From: Tanytarsus gracilentus
Lineage: Eukaryota > Arthropoda > Insecta > Diptera > Chironomidae
Assembly: GCA_038502055.1 (NCBI GenBank)
Contig: JAXRKN010000040.1
Coordinates: 5,704,001 to 5,768,000, forward strand
DNA length: 64,000 nucleotides
Direction: 5' to 3'
In this document: positions 39,101 through 51,100 of the stretch, piece after piece
Layout: each line of letters opens with the position of its first letter
How positions within the stretch are numbered: position 1 is the stretch's first letter
Notes under the pieces: generated by a model
What the model was told of the DNA's origin: nothing
Databases searched by the model: none
Seen by the model: only the letters and a program-made list of their open reading frames with translations
Made by a program: the position numbers and the translations under genes

Positions 39101-42100
39101 GAGTGCTGTAGGAAAAGTTCAAATGCGAATTCCTCAATATTACAGCCGCCGTTAAACTTCAAGTGATGAACGAATTTTTGCACATTCTTTTTTGTGCCTT
39201 CCGTTGAATGTTTTTTTTTTTATTTCATGTACATAAAACTTCATATACATTATACAATTTTGTCGCATTGCACAATCGGAAAAATAGTTTCATATATGTG
39301 ATGATTTTTCACTCATCTTCAACTTTTTTAATATATTTAAATAAATCTCAGGTTATTCTCGAGAGTGCTTTGCCACATTTTCAATGAGTGTATGAATTAT
39401 GCACTGTTGGTGTACACATGTGGGTTGGATGAAACAAGAGAACTTCATATACATTTTTGCGATAAGAATCTTTTATATATTTTTTAAACATCTCGCTCCA
39501 ATTCAAGCAAAACGAAAATGAATTTACATTTCATAGGTTTGAAGTATTGATGTGATCCATATTCAGAATTTTTATATTTTGCTTTTTAATAGTTGTGCAC
39601 GAACTAGTAAAAATGCGATACACAGACAGACGAAATCAGATGCGGTGTGTCAACCTTTTCATTTTATGTTAATACTTGAAACAAAAACTTCTCATAGTTG
39701 CTTCAATGAAATTCAATTCAAATTATGCAGAATTAAAAAAACATTTTTTAGACAGCATTACTGAGTACACTTCTAATTTTGCCATTATTGAGACATACAC
39801 AATTGCCGGTTATTTGAGAAGGGTTCGGCAGTTTTCATTAGGGAAGTTTTTTCATTTTTCTCACTCCAGCACACTCCGCCAATTTGAAATCCTCGACTTT
39901 TTATTATTCAGCTCACAACAACAACTTTTCCTGTCTCGAGGCGTTTTAGATTGGGGTCGTTCTTTTCTTCATGAATTGAGCACGAGAGAAATGTCGTGCA
40001 AAAACGAATGAAAAATTCTGAATGCATCCTTCTCACTTTTTCTTCTTCTTCTTTCATTTTATCGATTTATTGTGGAATGTTTTTCATTCTTTATTTTCTC
40101 GAGATTTTCGAACAAACGTTTTGATTTATTTGATCAGATCCAATTAAAGCGAAAAATTCTTGACAACATAGAGACAGCTTTGATTTCTCTTAGAGTCTAG
40201 TATTTTTGGGAAATCGATATGGTTTCGCATGAAACCAATTATTTTTTCCGTTATTTTGATGTGAACAGGGGGTGAGAAGCTCGCAGGTACTAAGTACCTG
40301 CAGGTACCAGTACCTGCAATACCTGCAGGGATTTCAGTACCTGCAGGTACTGACAACTTGAGAAAATAACTTTTTTTTGTATTTTAAAACTTTTTATTAT
40401 TTTTTTCAGCCAAAAATACTGAAAGTTAACTATAGTCTGAAGACAGAGATCAAAAACTAGTACGTTTTTTAGGAAAAGCGATTTTTCTTTAAAAAATTTC
40501 ACCAACATGATTTAATTTTTAATTTTAAATGAAAGAATTAATACTGTTTTACATTATGTAAAAAAATTTCGTAAAAATTTAATTCATTTTATTAAAAAAA
40601 ATGATTTTTCACTTTCAGTTTTTGTAAGGAATTTAAATTTTTTTTAACGAATTTTTTTTGCATCCTGTAAAACATCATTAAATGTTTCATTTAAAATATA
40701 GCAATTGAACATGTTGATGGAAAATTTTAAGGAAAATTCGATTGATCTGAAAATTTTCAATCTAGTACTGCAATTTTTGATCTGTTTTCAGCCTATAATC
40801 GACAAAATTAAATTTATTAAGGCATTTCTCAACACTTTAAAAGGCTGAAGACAGAGATCAAAAATTGCAATATTAGATTGAAAATTTTCAGATCAATCGA
40901 ATTTTCGTTAAAATTTTTCATCAACATGTTCAATTGTTATATTTTAAATGAAACAAAATTTAATGAAAAAAAAAAATTGTTAAATTTAAATTCTTAAATT
41001 TTTTTATTAGTAAAACCTTTAATTCTTTCATTTAAAATCAAAAATTAATCATGTTGTAAATTTTTTAAAGAAAAATCGCTTTTCCATAGCTTCAGCCACA
41101 TGTAACACGATAAGAGTTTAACAGAGGTGAAAAAATGTTTTTTTTTAATTCTCAACTCAAGAATAGTTAAAAAAATAAATTGAAACGTTAATTAAGTTTA
41201 ATTCTTAAAGATTTTTAACAAAATCTTGAATGAAATTTAAAAAAATTGCAGGTACTCAGTACCTGCAAAATACCTGCAGGTACTGAGTACCTGCGAGTAC
41301 CTGCAAAATACCTGCAGGGATTTCAGTACCTGCAGGTATTTTGCAGGTACTCAGTACCTGCGAGCTTCTCACCCCCTGGATGTGAATTTAAGTTTCAATT
41401 TGAAACATTACAAAATGCGAAATAAATTAGCAGAACTTAATATCACCCTTTTTCATTTTCCCGAAATGTTTTTAGCAAGCAGTAAACAACATGAGTGAGT
41501 GAGTAAACAAAAAGCAGTATGCAAACAAATAAACAACATGAATTTATGTAAGAGGGGGAGAGAGAGAGGCCAGAACCCAAAGCGTGCTAAATTCTAGTTT
41601 TAGATATACTTGTATGTCGATGAATGAATTACAATCAGAATAGCTATGATACAATTTACATTTGTGCACATGAATATAAAATGAACTAGTTTTACTGAGA
41701 CTTTCTTATAAGAAATTTTTTATCACAATGCAAACTTTTAAGGTACGCTAAAAAGAAGAAAATTAATTTTAAAATTCCAAAACCAGATTCTTTAAAAAAC
41801 CGACAAAAAAATAAATGGATGTATTTCTATTGAAAGAGGTTATTTTGCCAACCTACTCATTCGCTCTCTTGTACTTAAACATTATTTTTTCTCTTAAGCA
41901 TCACGCAAAACTTGAGAATGAAAAGACTTGAACATCACAACTTGAACCTCACCGAGATTTTTTTGCTCAGTCGTGTTAATTTTATTTTATTTAATTTAAT
42001 AGTGGTTCATCATCTTTTGCATTAGTGATTTCATTTATTTAATTCATTTCGAATTTTTTTAGGTGCGTATATACGAATGTAAGCACTCACTTAAGAATAA

Positions 42101-45100
42101 TCATGTGTTGAAGCACAACAGTGGGGAGCATTTCTATAGGATTGTTTATATATTTATATGAATATGTATTTTTCGATGAGGTGATACATATGGCGAGAAA
42201 AACAAAAACATTGTGCAGAGATTTTTTAGTAAAAAGTTTGTTTTTTAAAAATGTTAATTAAACTCTTTGAATAAACAAATAAAATAAATAAAAAAAAGTT
42301 TAACCTTAAAAATTAAATTGCCAAAGAGGATAAAGTTGCAATGAAGATCAAATGCAATAAAAATCCAACGTTATGGAAAGTTATTGGCGACGAAAAATGA
42401 AAGAGAAATAAAAATATAATAAGGTTTGGTGACAAGCACGAAAATAAGAAGAAAAAGCGACTCTGGAAGAGAGAGATTTAACATGTATTTGCCATAAATG
42501 GGAAATTTGAGTAAAGGCTTAAACCGCGTTTTGTGTGAGTGAGTGTGAATATGAAGCGCAGAAGAACAAGAAGAAGCTGCAAAATAAAGTTTGTTCAAGA
42601 TTTTTCTTCTTCGTCTTCTTACTTCTTTAATAACAATTTTTAGCGCGACTTCATTTTCCATATTTGCATTTTTTGCTGATTTTTTACGCGATTTTTATGA
42701 GCTCACAAAACTTCTTTAATTGGCGTCGCCTAAAACTAGCAGAGAAAAAATAATAAAAGTCAAGCTCTGCGTGTTCCAAGCCACGGGTCGCTAAAAAACG
42801 ATGTGCAAGTTCTTTAGGTGATGCTGTCATCGCCGTTGACCTAAAAAAAGAGGAACTTTTTTGCTTTTAAATAAGAAAGCAAACTTGAACAAAATAGGAA
42901 GTTTAAAAAATATCATTGCAGAGTAAATTGATTTTTTTAAATCCCGTAAGAATTCATAAAATATAAATTTCATTATTTTTTGTTCATTTTCAAATTCTTG
43001 CAAATTGTCTTGAACACTTACAAAATCCATTTCTGCCGGAAAATATTATTTTTTTCCTCCCACAAAGTTGCGGTGTCGTCATGCGAATATACCACCGAAA
43101 TATTCTGAGAATCTTCAACAATGCTCTTCACATTAAATGTCGGTGTCAGTTTGTCTTGTATTTCGTGAAAATGAATTCGATTCCGATGATTTTTGTTTTA
43201 CCATTTTCAAAGAATTTGAGAGAGTGTAAATGAGAATGAAGGAGGGTAACTTTAAGGTGTTAAATTACTGTATGCAAAACATAAAGCACCATTTTTTTAC
43301 AAACTCTAAAAGTCTATACTGCAGATGGTTTTCTCACAACTTTGAATTCTTAGGTCTGAAAATTTTATTTTCTTAAATAAATAAATAAGCATGCATAAGT
43401 TAAGTTTCTCATTGAAAATAATGTAAGTTTTGAGAGCTCTTATAGAGCTTCTTTTGAAGCCAGCTTAAAATGGCAATAGACAAATTTCTTGTATACATAT
43501 ATGTATTTAATTTTATGATGATTCATTATAACAGCAATCGGCGGGAGCCAAATTTTTTTTCAATTCAAGTAATTTCTTCTTGTTTATTCGCACATGCGGT
43601 TACCCACTCACTCAAGCGCGCTCGGTAGATTATGATTTTTTGTGGCGTTTGTGTGGGTTTTAATTAATAGATTATGGGATGTTTATTCAAGCATGCTCTA
43701 ACCGTTTTCTTTGTTGGTCGCTTATTCAAATGTTTTTGTTTCTCTCTCTCTCTTTTTCTATTGCATGCATGCCATTTATTTGTAATCGCACAGTGGTTTC
43801 ATCCTGAAGAAAATAATACATCTAATGTAATTGACATTTTTGATCAACTTTTTTACTCAATTTATTCTTTGAACCTCGGACCACAATATTCTGAAATTAT
43901 TTTTCTTTTCTCCATATGAAAGTAAGACATAATCAGCTACCAAAGTTAAGAATTTTAGGTACCCATAAAACTATGTGTTTTTTGAACGGGACTTTTCTCT
44001 AAAACTATGCATGAAACATAATTACTTTTTTATATCAAATTTTTTGTTACTAATTCTCCTATTTATTTTTAAAAAATGCCTGTCAAAACAAGCTTTGGAA
44101 GTGCTTTAAAATTGAAAAAATCAGAGACCCCAATCGCCTTTTCGTAAAATCATTGTACGTTCTTTGCAATGTTCCGCAATGTGAATGTGACCACAAATTC
44201 TCAGAGACAAGGCTTGAAATAATCAGGTGTTTTAAATTTCGTCTGCTACTTTTTGCTACTTTGAGAGAAAATCGACTTCAAAAATTCACAAAAATCTCAC
44301 TTTTTATATGAAAAAGTGATGAAAATTTTCACAAGAAAATTAAAATCGTTGATAAAGCAACCTTTATACCGATCATAGCAAATAAACATTAAATGTTATA
44401 TTTTCTTCAGGATGAAACCACTGTGATACTATAGGAGGGAGTTGAATAATAAATTTCTTCAAAAATAACATTTTTTAATCACCTGCTTAAACAAAGCATG
44501 ATAGCCTAAACATTTACATATTTAATTTTTAGCATTGGACTTCAGCTTTCTAACGGTAGTAAAATTTTTTGGCAACAAGCATGTTCAGGTCTTAAACAGC
44601 TGCTTTTACTGAAACCCATACGTTTTTTGACATAGCAAATTCAGTTTTTTCATCAGTTTTCCTTTAAAAGTATCTTGGAAAATTCTGAAAAAATTCTCAA
44701 GTGTTGGACTTAAATGTGGCTTCCTTTGAGTGAAGTTTTAAATTTTTCACAATGTCGGTTCCATAAGATCCAGTACCTTTTATAAAAATACAGTTTTGGG
44801 GTCCCACTGTACTTCTTGTGCATCATATTTTGAATCTGACTTTAAATTCCAACTCCTTGATTAAATACCTATCCAGCAATATACATATGTCATAGGTTTT
44901 GCTAAGTTATCAGTCAAATCGAAGCCCCTTTTTGTCTACTGGATCTTTTTTTTCTCAGCGGAACCAACAATAATCAGCTGTACAGCAGAGCTGGATGAAC
45001 TTTTTTTAAATTTTTTTTCAGATTCTGATTGAGCAAAGTCAAAGGAACAAATGATGCCTTGCATGAATGCTTATTCAATGACTGGAAATAGGATTTTTCA

Positions 45101-48100
45101 GAGCCTAAAGTTTAAAGGAGAGCGAACATTCGTACATTCAGAGAATTTGTATGGAGAATGAGTAGAAAAAGAAGAAATTTGATGTGATTTCCTACTTTCA
45201 AACTTTAGGCTCTGAAAAATCCTATTTCCAGTCATGGAACAAGTATTCATGCAAGGCATCATTTATTCCTTTGACTTTGCTCAATCAGAATCTGAAAAAA
45301 AATTTAAAAAAAGTTCATCCAGCTCTGCTGTACAGCTGATTATTGTTGGTTCCGCTGAGAAAAAAAAGATCCAGTAGACAAAAAGGGGCTTCGATTTGAC
45401 TGATAACTTAGCAAAACCTATGACATATGTATATTGCTGGATAGGTATTTAATCAAGGAGTTGGAATTTAAAGTCAGATTCAAAATATGATGCACAAGAA
45501 GTACAGTGGGACCCCAAAACTGTATTTTTATAAAAGGTACTGGATCTTATGGAACCGACATTGTGAAAAATTTAAAACTTCACTCAAAGGAAGCCACATT
45601 TAAGTCCAACACTTGAGAATTTTTTCAGAATTTTCCAAGATACTTTTAAAGGAAAACTGATGAAAAAACTGAATTTGCTATGTCAAAAAACGTATGGGTT
45701 TCAGTAAAAGCAGCTGTTTAAGACCTGAACATGCTTGTTGCCAAAAAATTTTACTACCGTTAGAAAGCTGAAGTCCAATGCTAAAAATTAAATATGTAAA
45801 TGTTTAGGCTATCATGCTTTGTTTAAGCAGGTGATTAAAAAATGTTATTTTTGAAGAAATTTATAATTCAACTCCCTCCTATAGTAATCCAAAAAATATT
45901 CCTTTTATTTTTCATCCAATTGAAATTTTCTTCTTTATATAAGTTTTAAATTGCATATGTTGGAAAATGAAGTGCGAGACGTATCGGCGTCTTTTATTTT
46001 CAAGGTTGACCACCAACGGTTCGATGTCTGTACAGAATTATTTCTTAAGCGAATGTAAAAACTAAACTGACCACTTTATTAAAAGTGCACTTGATTGAAT
46101 GCAAAATGAATTTTTTGCCTTTAAGATGTTGAAGAATTTTTTGTCCGGATGACTCACGAAAATTTTAAATATTTTGTTTTTCCTTTTCTTCATTCAATAC
46201 ACAACTAAAACAGCTGTTTAATTTCATTTTCAATCGATAATTACTGTTTTTTCGTTCATCTCATTTGCCTTATCGTTTAACATTTTTCTTCATTTGTATT
46301 TAAACTTTATGCCAACACGCTGTGTACTATAACTTTTACTGCTGTTTTCTCAGACATCGCTTCTTGATTTCTCGGTATTTGCAAAACGCAGAACTCGAAA
46401 AAAGTTTACATTTAAGACACATGTATTAAGTGGCTATCATTAGTGTAATGGAGAGTTGCTATGCATTGAGTACACTTAAACTCATGTTGAAAATAAATAA
46501 AGCTCATTAAAGATTTATAAATAAAATGAAGCTAATCAATGTGTCATGCTTCCAAGTATTCTACTAAGGAGTATAATTAATGTACTTTTCCTATTCATAG
46601 TACCTTAAATTCTATAGATTTTAAATTTTTTTCCTAAAAAATATTAGATATAAGTTCGGGACGAAAAGAAAGAGAAAAAATTGGCGACTTGATTTATGTG
46701 CGATCATTTTTAACTTTCATTTCTAAAGGTCACAAAGAAACGTAAAACTCCACTGTTTAAAAGAAATTTTTTCTTCTTTTGCAACCCACTTTGCTGATGC
46801 TTTTTATGTACTTTTATTTTATTAGGCTTTCTTATTTTTTTCCGAGAAAATTTAATAAAATTACATAAGTGAGCAAGAAGAAATAGCCAAATAAATAAAA
46901 TTCAAGTGCTTTTTAAAAAATTTCTGGATGATTTCTAGAAAATTTTGAATAAATTTTTGATATTTATGAAGTCTAAAAAATTTACAAATCCTTAAAGCTC
47001 TTTTTTCAGGAACTTTTTTCAACGTATGCGCATATGCTTTTTGTATAAGACAATTGTAAGAGAAGAGTTTTGCAGAGGAGAATAAAAATGTCATGAAAAA
47101 GAAATAAGAAAGTAAAATGTATAAAGACAATGAGCTTAGAGTACGAAAGAATTTCTTTTAATATCTTTTTTATCTTTACAGTGAGATTTAAATTGTTTCC
47201 ATTCTATTTTTTTGGTTGTACGGGCGCATTATATTTATTTTTAGGAAAAGCTTTAGAAGATTTTTAAAATGTAGTGTTCCAGGCACTTTAAGTATTTTTC
47301 ATCTTCTGGGAAAACCAAGTGTCAAAATTGTTTATAAAAATGAAAATTTTGCACGATAAGCGTTTTTCATTAAATATAAATTCCACTTTTAAAAGGTGCA
47401 GATAAAAATTTCGTCAAAAAATTATTTCTTCTAAAATTTAAGGATCGGCAAATTTAAAACCTTTAAGCAAAACAAAAAAATGAACACTAAAAACCATTTT
47501 TCATTACAGGTGATATCTGCGGTGGACACTGCTGTTCGTCTCAAACAGAAGCCGATATACTGAAAAAATCGGTCAAATCATTTGAGGGACTCATTAGGCA
47601 TCAACTAAAAAGCTTAAAAGGTCTTTGGGAAGCCACACATAATATCTATAAAGGTGAGGTCCAAACTGAAAATCTATAAATATTTTATGCCCATCTCCAT
47701 TCTATTGTACATAAGGAATAAAAAAAATGTTGGAAGCTAACTGTGTAATGGAGAACCTTAATAAATCATTCCTTGTGTACCCACGCTGAGACAATAAAAA
47801 ACTGAAATGAGAGTGAGTGAGAGAAAAGCCACTCATGAAAGTAGTTGCTTAATTAAGAAAGATTTATTTAATGTGATTTTTGAAAGCTGCTTCGTTTGTA
47901 AGTTCTTGATGTTGGGTGGGCCATCATGATTAGTTTTTAAATATCTCGTCACGAAAGTTTGAAATCAACATTTCTATATATTTTCTACAACGCAGTTCTA
48001 ATTAATGCGTCCGAGCTTTATATAAATATATAATCGTAAAAGTTGTCAATTTCATCCTTAATTGAAGAAATTTTTCTCATAAACGAATAAAATTAATCTC

Positions 48101-51100
48101 AACCAAGTATGGCAAATTTTAGATGTTTTGAGTAAGAATGACTCAGGACTCATGATGAGTCAGTTTTTCTTATAAAATTAAAAAATCAATAATTTTAACA
48201 AAAAATATTCCATCATCATGTATATGTCGTTATTAAATCATCATTACCAGCAATTTCTATGAAAGAATCTTCAAAAAAGCTTTTTTTTATTGAAGTGTCT
48301 TATGTCAAAATTTATATGCGATGATTAAAAAGCACTTGGAATAAATATTCAATATAAATATTTGAAGAAAAGTTTTGCTAATAATGATGATTGTCTTTTA
48401 TTCGACTGCTTGACTCCACGCCGTTTAGACTAAGCCATGCCTTGAGTAAAAGATATGTCGATTATCGCGCAAAAAATTAATATATACTAATAAAATAAAG
48501 AATATATGTTATTTTATTCATTTTAAATGGATAAATTGAGCATTTATAATTGTTTAGACTTGAAACTGGCGAAAACGTGACTTCATTTCTCATAATTGAA
48601 TTTATTTAGTCGTTGATGATGTAATGTGATGCTTCGAAGAGGTTTTAAAAATTTAATTTTTCAATTACACGCTACGTTTCATGGAATTAGTTAGTTGAAT
48701 GATGTATCAATTTCACTCCAATTAAGACCATCACACACAAAAATCTCGCGTGAAATATCAATTCACTTTTTTTTACGGCGACGAATATGATGGAATTTAA
48801 ATGAGTTTTTATTTCATAATTTTCCAACTTTTATATCTTTGTTGTATTTGTTTAAACTAAAAACATTTTATGCTTAGTTTAAAGCGCCATCTCATTAGCA
48901 TGAAAAACTTGTATGATAAGAGTTTAATTTGATAGAGATGTTTGATTTACTTTTATCTTTGACCTCATGATTAATTGAAAAAAAAAATCGGTTTAAATTT
49001 TACTAATAAAATTTTTGAGAGACAAATTCAAAACTTCTTGCTGTTTTCTTAACATTTGTTTCTTGTTTCGTTCAAATAAAAATGCCTTTAGCGAAAAGAA
49101 ATTTTTTACTTCTTATTGCGTTGCTCGTTTTTGATACCTTTCTTAAGGAACCACAGGCTTAAATATGCATAAATTCGCGAATGGCAATGTGAAAGAGGGA
49201 GAATGAAAGAAATCGGCAAATTTTTGGGGTTGAAAATGAAAGAACAAAGGACCGCGAATAAATAACAAAATGCGAGAAATAAGCGAACTGAAGCAAAAAA
49301 CATGTATTCGTGTAAATTCCATCACATCTTTTTCAATTTAATCATTGAGGCCCTCGCTCTCATGCTTGCTTTATAAAGATTGTATGCAAGAGCAAGAAAG
49401 AAGCAACAGATAAAACAAAAAACGAATATAAAAAATGTGAATAATATCATCGCTTTTTTGTAAAGTTTTTTTTTCCTTTATCGAATATAATCGAATGATT
49501 CACTCTTTGGAATCACACAGCTTCGCAAAAGTGAGTTAAAATTTTAAAATGGAGAATAGATGATTTAAAACTAATTTGCTGGTGTTGCTATAGAATTCAC
49601 ATAAAAATAAAATTACTAAAAACACTAAATTAGTAGAGATACAAAATGAACCTAGATGGAAAATTTTACACAAATTATTTGTTTAAAGAGAAAAGTTGGA
49701 AAATCAAAATAGTTAAATGTAAACAAAACGGCGAGAGTGAAATGCGTCTGTTAAGTGTAGGTACATATGTAGAGACAAACAGCGGAAAAAGGAAAGAGAG
49801 AGAGGTGATCGGTACGCGTTTATGTAAAAAAGAGTGTGCGTTTAAAAATATACATTCACCCGCTGCAAAATGAATGAGATCATTTTTGAAATTCGCTACA
49901 GCCAAAGAGACATGCACATTGAAAAACACTTTGAATTGCTAATGGGATGGTGGTTTTAGACATCTTAAAGATTATATTGATGATGATGACTCGGATTTTA
50001 CTAAATTAAAATCAAAAGCTATGATATCATATCGTCTGTGTGTGTGTTTGTGTATTAAACTAATTTAAGCTATTAATCAACAATTGCTAATAAAATGGAT
50101 GAAAATCAGTTGACTTGATTTTAAAATATTTAATTTTATTTTTAAAGAAGAAAGAAAAAACAAGCTGAAAAATCGAATAAATTTGCCACCGTGCGTACGC
50201 TTGAAATAATTGAGTTTTTAAGTCAACAATATCGTTTAAGAAAGTTAAATTAGAGGGAAATTTAAATTTCTTGTAATGATATCATTAATTCTGAATAAAC
50301 AAAGTAAAATTCATTCGCAAGAAAAAAGCTCTCCATCTCCTTCAATAAACGATCATGCGCATCTGACGCATAAAAATTGTGTGCACTTTGTAAATGGCAA
50401 ATGATGTTTGTGGCGTGGGTCGTGAATACTCTTCTAGTGGTTCTCATCATCACATCTTAGGTGACCTTCGTTAGAGATTAAAATGTAATAAATTGAATGC
50501 GAATTCATTGGAGATTTTCAACAAGAAAAACTATTAATATTGCTGCGCGAAGGCATGCGAGAACAAAGAACCAATTAAGCGATTGAAATTAATTGACTCG
50601 TTTCAATTGTGTGGCAAACATCACTTTAATGCATTGTTGCTATTTATCAAGCCGTTTATACATATATAAGCATGTTCATTAATCTCATTTCTTATTTTTT
50701 TCGGCCTCTCTTCTCCCTCATCAGATCATGTGTTGGACTTGTCACGTCAGTCAGAAAACAAAACGCTCAGTGTCTACAGGCGAATGAATTTTTCAAATTC
50801 GCTGCTATCGCAAGAACCAATATTGGAGCTCTATAAGAATATACGAAGGTGAGTAACTTGACGACTGAAAACAAGATATAAAGAGCAGCGCATTTTGAAT
50901 CATACAATTATGAAGAAATTTAATTTATACTGTGTGCGTGTGTGTGTGTGGGTGGAATACACCCAGTGAATCAATTTAATTTAACTTCCTAACTCGCTCG
51001 GCTGTGGCGTGTGTCTACAAGCGCGCTTTGAATACGAATGTGCCATTAAATTTGGAATTTTATGAACATCATCGCAATTTTCATAATCAATTTGTTATAA

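Larger units (their letters stand above)
36322..47509 (+). other. Dally intron 1, rich in foldback elements
   Basis: An 11.2 kb intron after the signal-peptide exon. It contains three inverted-repeat elements (40266-41378, 43788-44426, 44427-45886). The remainder is AT-rich with small frames only; those at 38473-39055 and 39552-40011 have no recognisable motif. A large first intron is usual for glypican genes and often carries enhancers, but none can be assigned here. Confidence 0.7.
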
